Positions 7,125-13,263 of a DNA stretch of 13,263 nt are shown here, in pieces. Below the pieces are notes generated by a model. That model saw only the letters and a list, made by a program, of their open reading frames with translations. It was not told the DNA's origin and did no database searches. The position numbers were made by a program, and so were the translations under genes. Positions within the stretch are counted from its first letter, which is position 1. Every line of letters begins with the position of its first letter. The DNA is from DATJXG01 sp035500455 (GTDB lineage: Bacteria > Acidobacteriota > Terriglobia > Terriglobales > Acidobacteriaceae), in the NCBI GenBank assembly GCA_035500455.1, contig DATJXG010000373.1, positions 1-13,263 on the forward strand. Reading direction: 5' to 3'.

Positions 7125-7832
7125 ATGTATAGCCCGACCATAGCCGGACTCTTTCTGGCGGCCGCGCTTGTCGCGCAGACTCCACCGCCGGAGGCCGCAT
7201 TGCGGCATGCCGTGGAACGGCAACAGCACGGGGATATGGAAGGGGCGGTGAAAGGCAGGAAAGCGACATTCAGGGGCCGAGCGCGGGAGCGCCAGCACCT
7301 GAATTCAGGGTCACGCGAGCAAGTTCGAGCGATGCCGTCACATTAGCCAGCCTGCGGCACGGCGGGCCCATCCTGCTGGTCTTTGGCAGCTACACTTGCC
7401 CAAACCTTCGCGCCCCCGCAGACATGCTCAATCGTCTATACCCGCAGTATAAGAACCAGATTGCGTTTTATCTTAATTTATATTCGCGAGGCCCACTCCA
7501 CATCCGACTGGGCCAGCACATGGAATCAGCGGGAGAACATCGTCCTGCCGCAGCCGGTGAATATGAGCGAACGCCAGGACCGCGCCCGCATCAGCCTGCG
7601 CAAATTGCATATTGAGTTTCCCGCGCTTCTTGATAGCATGAATGGCGCGGCGGAAAAGGCCTGCTCAGCCTGGCCCAGCAAGGCGTTTTTGATAGACGGA
7701 CGCGGACGTATCGTCTTCAGTACCGGCCTCAGCGAGCAGGATTTCAAGCCCGCACAGTTTGAAGCCGCGTTGCGCAAGGCAAACAGCGTTACCGCGGCGG
7801 AGGCGCCGGGTTCGCCACGCCGGCCCCAGTAA
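7125..7832 (+). pseudogene. Broken secreted TPR-half/deiodinase-like redoxin gene
   Basis: The remnant is spread over two frames. From ATG 7125 there is a signal peptide (IAGLFLAAALVAQ) and then AVERQQHGDMEGAVK, which closely resembles the start of the intact TPR protein downstream (AMSKQQSGDLEGAVK). Around 7245-7265 the recognisable frame shifts, and GAPAPEFRV, LLVFGSYTCPNLR and NRLYPQYKNQIAFYL follow: the thioredoxin-fold core of bacterial iodothyronine-deiodinase-like redoxins, with Cys (codon 7397-7399) where the animal enzymes have selenocysteine. At 7475-7476 one extra base moves the frame again. Removing it gives AFYLIYIREAHSTSDW, then VNMSERQ, AWPSKAFLIDGRGRIVFSTG and a TAA at 7830-7832. 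The two shifts cancel out, so the ancestor may have been one continuous gene. The next gene starts 2 bp later. An assembly or sequencing error in an intact gene cannot be excluded. Peroxide or thiol reduction would be the guess for an intact relative. Confidence 0.75.
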
Positions 7833-7834
7833 AA

Positions 7835-8950
7835 ATGCGGAAACCTGCCCCCCTTCTGATTCTGTTTCTGGCCAGCCTGCTCCATGGGCAAACCCTGACC
7901 CCACAGGCGCTGGTGCAGGATGCGATGAGCAAGCAGCAGTCCGGCGATCTCGAAGGGGCGGTCAAAGAGTACAGGGAATTTCTGAAGCTTCATCCCGAAG
8001 CGACCGCCATCCATTCCAACCTGGGCGCCGCGCTGGCCGGCCTGGGGCGTCTGCAGGAAGCGATCGTGGAGTACGAAATTGCCCGCAAGCAGGCGCCAAA
8101 TCTCCCAAGCGTTTCCCTCAACCTGGCGCTCGCCTACTACAAAATGGGGCGCTTGTCGGATGCGGTTCCTGAACTGGTGAGAGTGCATAAAGAGGCGCCG
8201 GAGAACGGCCAGGCCACCCTGCTGCTGGGGGACTGCTATTTGCGCATGGGGCAAAACAAAGATGTGATCCGCGTGCTGCAGCCCGAGGAGAAGAAACATC
8301 CGGATGATCTCGCCATCGCCTACATGCTGGGAACCGCGTTGATCCGCGACCACCAGACCGAGCAAGGCGAAGTGCTGGTGGACCGCATTCTGCGCAACGG
8401 AGACTCTGCCGAGGCGCACTTGATGCTGGGCAGCGCCAAAATGAACGCCTCCGATTTCGCCGGCGCGCGTGACGAGTTTGCCAAGGCGATCGCCCTGGAC
8501 CCCAAGCTTCCGGAAGTGCACGTCCTCTACGCTGAGGCTTTGCAGGTCACCGGCGATCCTGACCAGGCCTTGAAAGAGTTCAAAGCCGAATTGGTCAATG
8601 ATCCTTACAACTACCAGTCGAACCTCCAGGTCGGCGCGATGCTTCGCCAGAGCCAGAGTTTTGATGAAGCCAGGCAGTATTTCGCGCGCGCTCTGGCTAC
8701 TCGGCCGCGGGATATCGCCGTGCGCTATCAGCTCGCCACCATCGCATTGACGGAAGGCAAACTTGACGAGGCCAGGCGAGACCTTGAATCCATCGTGAAG
8801 GAAACGCCGCAGTTTACCGAAGCGCACGTTTCGCTCTCGCTGGTGTACTACCGCCTTAAGCGTCCGGCTGACGGAGCCCGGGAGCGCGAGATCGTTCAGA
8901 AACTCACCGCCGAAGCGCAGGCCAAGCAGCCCGGAGCTAAGGCGCAGTGA
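7835..8950 (+). CDS. Secreted tetratricopeptide repeat protein
   Basis: 371 residues. The N-terminus (MRKPAPLLILFLASLLHGQ) is a Sec signal peptide, cleaved near Gly18/Gln19, so the protein is periplasmic. From residue 23 to about 355 it is made of roughly ten 34-residue TPR units, with the usual Gly-Asp-Leu and Ala-x-x-x-Pro spacing: GDLEGAVKEYREFLKLHP, then LGAALAGLGRLQEAIVEYE, then LALAYYKMGRLSDAVPELV, and LGSAKMNASDFAGARDEFAKAIALDP. Such solenoids bind partner proteins or peptides; no catalytic domain is present. The start codon is 2 bp after the stop of the broken redoxin gene, with no clear Shine-Dalgarno, so translation probably depended on the upstream gene. The CRTAC/UnbV gene follows after 73 bp. 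It may scaffold that exported protein, but this is inferred from the neighbourhood only. The first 45 residues are paralogous to the start of the broken gene. Confidence 0.9.
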   Translation: MRKPAPLLILFLASLLHGQTLTPQALVQDAMSKQQSGDLEGAVKEYREFLKLHPEATAIHSNLGAALAGLGRLQEAIVEYEIARKQAPNLPSVSLNLALAYYKMGRLSDAVPELVRVHKEAPENGQATLLLGDCYLRMGQNKDVIRVLQPEEKKHPDDLAIAYMLGTALIRDHQTEQGEVLVDRILRNGDSAEAHLMLGSAKMNASDFAGARDEFAKAIALDPKLPEVHVLYAEALQVTGDPDQALKEFKAELVNDPYNYQSNLQVGAMLRQSQSFDEARQYFARALATRPRDIAVRYQLATIALTEGKLDEARRDLESIVKETPQFTEAHVSLSLVYYRLKRPADGAREREIVQKLTAEAQAKQPGAKAQ

Positions 8951-9023
8951 CCTTCGAACCCAGAACTGGGACCAGCACACGTCCAACGCACCGGATCAAC
9001 ACCCACAAACTTTTCAGGCAACG

Positions 9024-10730
9024 ATGAAGATATCGCGGCGACAATGGATCCGGCTCGCTTCCGCCTGCGGTGCCTCCTGCCTGTTGCGTGGTCCGGATGC
9101 CAGGGCTCAGCAGGCGCCGCTGTTCACGGAAGTCCCGCCAGCTGCGAGCGGCATTACCTGGGTCCACGAAAACGCGATGTCACCTGAACATTACTTGCCC
9201 GAGACCCTCGGTCCCGGATGTGCCTTCCTCGATTACGACAATGACGGGTGGATGGACATCTTCCTGGTCAACAGCGGTCCCAGCGATTTCTGGAAGCCCG
9301 CCAAGCCCATCCGCAACGCTCTTTATAAGAACAATCGCAACGGCACTTTTACCGATGTTACAGAGCATGCCGGGGTTGGCGGCTCGTATTTCGGAATGGG
9401 AGTTGCCGTCGGGGATTACGACAACGACGGCTGGCCTGATATCTTCGTTACCGCTTACGGCCAATGCACTCTCTACAAGAACAACCACGACGGCACGTTT
9501 TCTGACGTTACGGCGAAGGCAGGTCTCACTACTCCCGGTTGGACCACCAGTGCGGTTTGGTTCGACTATGACAATGACAGCAAGCTGGATTTGTTCGTTT
9601 GCAGCTTCGTAGACTACGGCGGCAAGCATAAGTTCGAGTGCGGCGATAACAAGATAGGCAAGGCTTACTATTGCATTCCGCGCGTTTTCCGGCCTACAGC
9701 CAATTTTCTCTATCACAACAATGGCGATGGCACGTTCACCGAAGTGAGCAAAGGCACCGCCATCGCCAAGGCCTTAGGCAAAGGCCTGGGCGTCGTCGCG
9801 ACAGATATCAATAACGATGGACGGACGGACCTATTCGTCGCCAATGACACGGTGCAGAACTTCCTTTTCGTAAATCGCGGAGCGGGCCCTAACGGAAGTT
9901 GGAAGTGGGAGGAAATCGCTCTGCAAGCCGGCGTGGGATACAGCGAAAGCGGCCAGGCCCGCTCGGGAATGGGGGTAGATGCCGCCGATCTTTCGGACAA
10001 CGGCTGGCAGGATCTGTTCGTGGCCAATGTGGACCACGAGATGTTCTCTATGTACCAGAATAATAAAGACGAGACTTTTCAGGATATAGCCCACGTAGAA
10101 GGCGTGGCTCGCGCCACCCGCCTGCTCAGTGGCTGGGGATTGAAATATTTCGACTACGACAACGATGGCGCCGTGGACTTGATTCTCGCGAATGGACATC
10201 CCGACGACATGATCGACGCCTATTCCATGCAGGTTCATTACAAAGAGCCGTTGGTCTTGTTTCATCAAGGCCAGGATCACACGTTTCATGACGTCAGTGA
10301 GCAGGCCGGGCCGGTATTTCAGAAGCATTTTCCGGCCCGCGGATTGGCGGTGGGAGATTACGACAACGATGGCGCCCTCGATGTATTGGTGGGCAATAAC
10401 GGCGCCGCTCCACTGCTGCTCAAGAACAATGCGGCGAAGGGCAACAATTGGGTGGGCCTTAAACTGGAAGGCGTGCAGTGTAATCGAGACGCCATCGGCG
10501 CCCGGATCGTCTGGACGGCCGGCGGAAAGCAGAGAAGCCGCTTGAAGAATAATGGAGGCAGCTATTTATCGTCGCACGATCCGCGCGAAGTATTAGGCAT
10601 CGGCGACGCGCCGAAGGTGGATGAGGTAGAGATCCGCTGGCCTGCCCCGAGTAAGCAGATCGATAAGCTTAAAGCTTTACCCATAAACCGCTATGTGAAA
10701 GTCGTGGAAGGTAAAGGCATCGTCAGTTGA
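9024..10730 (+). CDS. Tat-exported FG-GAP (VCBS) repeat protein with ASPIC/UnbV domain, CRTAC1 family
   Basis: 568 residues. SRRQWIRLAS at residues 4-13 plus the following hydrophobic stretch make a twin-arginine signal, so the protein is probably exported folded. The body carries seven aspartate-rich calcium-binding loops of FG-GAP type, starting near residues 70, 131, 181, 261, 322, 377 and 445 (for example DYDNDGWMDIFL, DYDNDGWPDIFV, DINNDGRTDLFV, DYDNDGALDVLV), as in an integrin-alpha-like beta-propeller. The fifth, DLSDNGWQDLFV, departs most from the loop consensus. Residues 473-563 form an ASPIC/UnbV domain with its hallmark GARI, NNGGSYLSSHDPR, LGIG and VEIRWP segments. No enzyme motif is present; relatives are secreted calcium-binding proteins of poorly known role. 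It follows the TPR gene in the same direction. The stop lies 7 bp from the end of the convergent permease gene, and I see no terminator between them. Confidence 0.93.
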   Translation: MKISRRQWIRLASACGASCLLRGPDARAQQAPLFTEVPPAASGITWVHENAMSPEHYLPETLGPGCAFLDYDNDGWMDIFLVNSGPSDFWKPAKPIRNALYKNNRNGTFTDVTEHAGVGGSYFGMGVAVGDYDNDGWPDIFVTAYGQCTLYKNNHDGTFSDVTAKAGLTTPGWTTSAVWFDYDNDSKLDLFVCSFVDYGGKHKFECGDNKIGKAYYCIPRVFRPTANFLYHNNGDGTFTEVSKGTAIAKALGKGLGVVATDINNDGRTDLFVANDTVQNFLFVNRGAGPNGSWKWEEIALQAGVGYSESGQARSGMGVDAADLSDNGWQDLFVANVDHEMFSMYQNNKDETFQDIAHVEGVARATRLLSGWGLKYFDYDNDGAVDLILANGHPDDMIDAYSMQVHYKEPLVLFHQGQDHTFHDVSEQAGPVFQKHFPARGLAVGDYDNDGALDVLVGNNGAAPLLLKNNAAKGNNWVGLKLEGVQCNRDAIGARIVWTAGGKQRSRLKNNGGSYLSSHDPREVLGIGDAPKVDEVEIRWPAPSKQIDKLKALPINRYVKVVEGKGIVS

Positions 10731-10737
10731 AGGCCAA

Positions 10738-12033
10738 TCACCGCATCGCGAGATACACATACCGCAGCAGGAAAAGCGCGGTGAGGATCCACACCAGAAG
10801 GTTGATTTCCCGCATTTTGCCGGCGGCCACCTTGACTACCGTGTAGCATATTAGCCCCAAGCTAAGGCCGGTAGCTATGCTGAAAGTCAGTGGAGTCGCC
10901 AGCATCGTGATGAAGGCCGGGGCGGCTTCAGTGAAATCCCTCCACTGAACGTGCGCGATGGATTGCGTCATCAATGCGCCTACAAGAATTAGCGCCGGGG
11001 CCGTGGCGTACCCCGGAATGGACGCCGCCAGCGGCGAGAAGAACATTGCCGCCAGAAAAAATGCGGCCACGGCCAGATTGCTCAGCCCAGTGCGCGCCCC
11101 TGCCGCGACCCCAGCCGCACTCTCGATGTAGCTGGTAACCGTCGAAGTCCCGGTCAGGGATCCGAAGATGGTTCCGATCGCATCTGCCATCAGAGCGCGG
11201 CCCACGCGTGGAATTTTCCCGTCCTTTACGAAGCCGGCCTGCTCGCAGACGCCGACCAGCGTGCCCACATTGTCGAACAGATCGACGAAGAGAAATGCAA
11301 ACAGGATTTCCAGCAGGCCAAGATGAGTGGCACCGCGGAAGTCCAGCTTCAGCCACGTGGACGAGGGATGCGGCATGGCGACCAGCGAGTGCGGCCAAGT
11401 GCCCAGGCCGCGAAAAATTCCCAGCACGGCCGTCCCGACGATGCCTAGCAGGATCGCTGCCTTGAATCGCCGCGTCATCAGAACGAGAGTGAGCGCGATT
11501 CCAAAGCAGGCGGTCTGCACCTCGCGGCCGGCGAAACTGCCGATTCCGACGAACGTAGCCGGATTCGCAATCACCAGCTTCGCGTTGCGCAATCCGATGA
11601 AGGCGATAAACATGCCGATGCCGGTTGCGGTCGAATGCTTCAGGCAATCGGGCATGCCGTTAACGATCTGTTCGCGCACGCGCGTGACAGTGAGCAGCAG
11701 AAATACCGCTCCGGAGAAGAAAACCACCCCCAGCGCGGTCTGCCAGGGAACGTGCATGTTCAGGCAGACGGAATATGTGAAGTAGGCGTTGAGCGACATT
11801 CCCGGCGCCAGCGCGATGGGATAGTTCGCGTAAAGACCCATCACGATGGTGGCGACCGCGGCGGAAAGGCAGGTGGCAAACAGGGCGCCCTCAGGCGGAA
11901 TTCCCGCCTGCGAGAGAATCTGCGGATTCACCACCACGACGTAAGCCATGGTGACGAATGTGGTCAGGCCGCCAAGCATCTCCTGCTTGACGGTGGTCTG
12001 ATTTTCCGCGAGCTTGAAATAGCGTCGAATCAT
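10738..12033 (-). CDS. NCS2-family adenine/guanine/hypoxanthine permease (AzgA/PbuG/GhxP type)
   Basis: 431 residues of mostly hydrophobic sequence, consistent with the 14-helix fold of this inner-membrane proton symporter family. Signature blocks in order: GGLTTFVTMAYVVVVNP at 21-37, APGMSLNAYFTY at 76-87, FVDLFDNVGTLVG at 249-261 and GTSTVTSYIESAAGVAAG at 295-312. Two positions depart from the usual motif as I know it: Ser80 where the PGMGLNAYF block has Gly, and Asn255 where FDT has Thr. Both lie in the substrate-binding region, so specificity could differ. It takes up purine bases; which ones cannot be told. It lies 128 bp downstream of guaD on the same strand, so the pair probably serves guanine uptake and deamination. 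A GGAGG lies 13 nt before the ATG, longer than ideal, but no better start is near. Length and both ends fit the family. Confidence 0.93.
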   Translation of the reverse strand: MIRRYFKLAENQTTVKQEMLGGLTTFVTMAYVVVVNPQILSQAGIPPEGALFATCLSAAVATIVMGLYANYPIALAPGMSLNAYFTYSVCLNMHVPWQTALGVVFFSGAVFLLLTVTRVREQIVNGMPDCLKHSTATGIGMFIAFIGLRNAKLVIANPATFVGIGSFAGREVQTACFGIALTLVLMTRRFKAAILLGIVGTAVLGIFRGLGTWPHSLVAMPHPSSTWLKLDFRGATHLGLLEILFAFLFVDLFDNVGTLVGVCEQAGFVKDGKIPRVGRALMADAIGTIFGSLTGTSTVTSYIESAAGVAAGARTGLSNLAVAAFFLAAMFFSPLAASIPGYATAPALILVGALMTQSIAHVQWRDFTEAAPAFITMLATPLTFSIATGLSLGLICYTVVKVAAGKMREINLLVWILTALFLLRYVYLAMR

Positions 12034-12161
12034 GAATGGTGCGAAACCTCCGCGCCGGGTATTTCTTCGCGGCGTCTGCGTTCTAGATTTTTGCCTCCGC
12101 CGGCAAACACCTTGAAACGCGGAGATCGCAAAGAACTTCCGCCGAGGGCGCGGAGAAGTGC
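12034..12161. repeat. Intergenic spacer resembling a dispersed CGCGGAGA-type repeat
   Basis: No gene is visible in these 128 bp between guaD and the permease. The segment 12105-12160 reads CCTTGAAACGCGGAG, ATCGCAAAGAACTTCC, GCCGAGGGCGCGGAGAAG. It resembles the GCGGAGA/CGCAGAGA-type intergenic sequence that is scattered through many acidobacterial and other genomes. A similar but reversed motif, TTCGCGGCGTCTGCGTTCT, is at about 12065-12083. No strong terminator with a T-run is seen, so guaD transcripts may read through into the permease. Confidence 0.35.
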
Positions 12162-12626
12162 TCAGTAGGCTATCTTGTCGGGTTTTTCTTTCCAGGCGCG
12201 AAATGCCGCCAGAGCCTCGTCCCGCATCATCTGCATCATGGGAATTCCGCGTTGGGCGTGCGGCCGGGCGATTTCGTCATAGATCACCGAGTCGTCGAAG
12301 CCGATCATGGCCGCGTCGGAGGCGAGGTTGCCGAAATAAACGCGCGCCAGCCGCGCCCAGTAGATCGCCCCCAGGCACATGGGGCAGGGCTCGCAGGAGG
12401 TGTACAACTCGCAACCCCTCAGTTCGAAAAGGCCGAGTTTTTGGCAGGCCACGCGGATGGCCAGAACCTCAGCGTGCGCGGTGGGGTCGTTTCGCGCAGT
12501 GACTTGATTCACACCCTCGGCGATTGCCTTGCCGTTCTGCACCACGACCGCCCCGAACGGACCACCGCCGGAGCCGACGTTTTCGATGGATAGTTGAATG
12601 GCGCGCGCCATGAAAGCAGTGTCCAT
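12162..12626 (-). CDS. guaD: Guanine deaminase, cytidine-deaminase fold
   Basis: Predicted cytosolic zinc hydrolase turning guanine into xanthine and ammonia. I choose the ATG at 12624-12626, giving 154 residues, because the Bacillus subtilis GuaD enzyme has 156 and starts at the matching place. The frame continues up to an ATG at 12729-12731, but the extra 35 residues look unlike the family. Zinc site: His51 in HAEV, with catalytic Glu53, plus Cys81 and Cys84 in SCEPCPMC. The GuaD-specific features are GGPFGAVVV, NDPTAHAEV, YTSCEPCPMCLGAIYWAR and the C-terminal GFDDSVIYDEI block that swaps between subunits; these separate it from tRNA adenosine deaminases. The C-terminus ends in KIAY, close to the KKEY of B. 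subtilis. It precedes the purine permease and is divergent from allB, so it belongs to a purine-breakdown locus. A weak AGAGC precedes the ATG. Confidence 0.93.
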   Translation of the reverse strand: MDTAFMARAIQLSIENVGSGGGPFGAVVVQNGKAIAEGVNQVTARNDPTAHAEVLAIRVACQKLGLFELRGCELYTSCEPCPMCLGAIYWARLARVYFGNLASDAAMIGFDDSVIYDEIARPHAQRGIPMMQMMRDEALAAFRAWKEKPDKIAY

Positions 12627-12760
12627 GTTTTGCTCTATTAAAGCAGTCAACGGTATGCTGGAGCCAACATCCTGGCTGTGCGCTCCAAACCAGTCAACAT
12701 GGACTCTTGGGCTGCCGTGAGTGAGCGCCATTATAGCCGGAAGCGCGATTGGGACGATCC
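12627..12760. promoter_or_regulatory. Divergent guaD/allB control region with a duplicated 12-bp motif
   Basis: AAAGCAGTCAAC (12640-12651) and AAACCAGTCAAC (12687-12698) differ at one base and lie 47 bp apart. A shorter AAAGCAGT is at 12613-12620, inside guaD. On the minus strand each long copy holds TTGACT, close to a -35 element; the one at 12692-12697 has a weak CAGGAT 17 bp on. For allB, CATTAT (12729-12734) could be a -10, with a poor TTGGGC -35 16 bp before it. The repeats could be operators or promoter duplicates. Confidence 0.4.
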
Positions 12761-13263
12761 ATGGACGAATCCACTAAGCCACGGGCCTTTGTTTCGCAGC
12801 GCGTGGTGATGCCCGAAGGAATCCGCCCCGCGGCGGTTCTGGTTCAGGGCGAGCGAATTCTGGACATTGTTCCCCGCGACCACGTCCCAGTTGGAGCGCA
12901 GACCTACGATTTCGGCGATGCAGCGATACTCCCCGGCTTGGTCGATTCGCACGTGCACATCAACGAACCCGGACGCACCGAGTGGGAGGGATTCGCCACC
13001 GCCACCCGGGCAGCGGCTGCCGGGGGATACACCATGCTTGTCGATATGCCGCTGAACTGTCTGCCGGCCACAACGAATGTCGCAGCCCTGGAAACGAAGC
13101 GAGCGGCGGCGCAGGGCCAGTGCCATGTGGATTGGGGAGCCTGGGGCGGAGTGGTCAGCGACAACCAGGAGGATATTGAGGCGCTTGCGACTGCGGGTGT
13201 GCTGGGCTTTAAGTGCTTTCTCATTCATCCTGGGATCGATGGCTTCACCATGGTCAACGAGGC
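12761..13263 (+). CDS. allB: Allantoinase (N-terminal part, runs off the window)
   Basis: 167 complete residues from ATG 12761, cut by the right edge. The enzyme hydrolyses allantoin to allantoate in the cytosol. It belongs to the amidohydrolase superfamily with a two-metal centre. Visible are the beta-sandwich strands of the N-terminus, then PGLVDSHVHINEPGRTEWEGF at 58-78 (given as PGLVDSHVHI and NEPGRTEWEGF), where His64 and His66 are metal ligands. AAGGYTMLVDMPLNCLPATT at 86-105 is the allantoinase-specific block that distinguishes it from dihydroorotase and hydantoinase. Lys151 in GFKCFL is the expected carboxylated metal-bridging lysine. It is divergent from guaD with 134 bp between starts. 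The Shine-Dalgarno is weak. Further allantoin or ureide genes would be expected to the right. Confidence 0.93.
   Translation, partial: MDESTKPRAFVSQRVVMPEGIRPAAVLVQGERILDIVPRDHVPVGAQTYDFGDAAILPGLVDSHVHINEPGRTEWEGFATATRAAAAGGYTMLVDMPLNCLPATTNVAALETKRAAAQGQCHVDWGAWGGVVSDNQEDIEALATAGVLGFKCFLIHPGIDGFTMVNE

Noticed and set aside
7526..8986. Long minus-strand open frame of 486 codons opposite the TPR and redoxin genes
   Set aside because: It shows no recognisable domain and lies entirely opposite the TPR gene and the redoxin remnant, whose products match known families. GC-rich codon use on the plus strand explains the absence of stops.
12034..12161. Purine riboswitch in front of the permease
   Set aside because: I find no purine-aptamer core or anti-terminator arrangement, and the stretch looks like dispersed-repeat DNA instead.
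12627..12731. N-terminal extension of guaD to ATG 12729-12731
   Set aside because: The extra 35 residues do not resemble guanine deaminases, while the ATG at 12626 gives 154 residues, close to the family's usual 156.
1..13263. tRNA, rRNA or CRISPR array
   Set aside because: No cloverleaf, rRNA-like segment or regularly spaced repeat was noticed on either strand.

Overview
The window looks like a piece of chromosome from a soil-type Acidobacteriota, probably Terriglobia-like, of fairly high GC. This is inferred from gene content, not from a marker gene. The pointers are a long Oar-like TonB-dependent receptor with an N-terminal carboxypeptidase-regulatory-like domain, a TPR protein followed by a secreted CRTAC/UnbV protein, a Tat-exported glucose-fructose-oxidoreductase-like enzyme, and a membrane-bound regulator with a malectin-type sensor.

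Region 1 (1-6958) looks like a carbohydrate-handling block. It holds the tail of an unrecognised protein (1-163), a Tat-exported Gfo/Idh/MocA oxidoreductase (172-1365), a minus-strand transmembrane protein with an OmpR/ToxR-like N-terminal domain and two malectin domains (1432-3009), and, read divergently from it, a 1236-residue TonB-dependent receptor (3248-6958). The shared 238-bp intergenic region carries candidate divergent promoters and several GTTAAC palindromes. The simplest reading, which is inference, is that the regulator senses a sugar in the periplasm and controls the receptor next to it.

Region 2 (6959-7832) is a scar zone. A near-perfect intrinsic terminator closes the receptor gene. 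Directly against its U-tract lies a roughly 90-nt piece that matches the 5' end of a bacterial class C group II intron, a class known to insert behind terminators. The rest of the intron is gone. Next comes a broken gene (7125-7832): a signal peptide with a half TPR motif, followed in another frame by a deiodinase-like redoxin that has a single-base frameshift in its middle.

Region 3 (7835-10730) holds an intact secreted TPR protein, which starts 2 bp after the broken gene, and a Tat-exported seven-motif FG-GAP/ASPIC-UnbV protein. With the redoxin remnant these form a three-gene export cluster of unknown function.

Region 4 (10738-13263) is for purine salvage and breakdown. On the minus strand guaD (guanine deaminase) is followed by an AzgA/PbuG-type purine permease, probably as one transcript. 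Divergently, allB (allantoinase) runs off the right edge. Together they import purine bases, convert guanine to xanthine, and open the allantoin ring further down the pathway.
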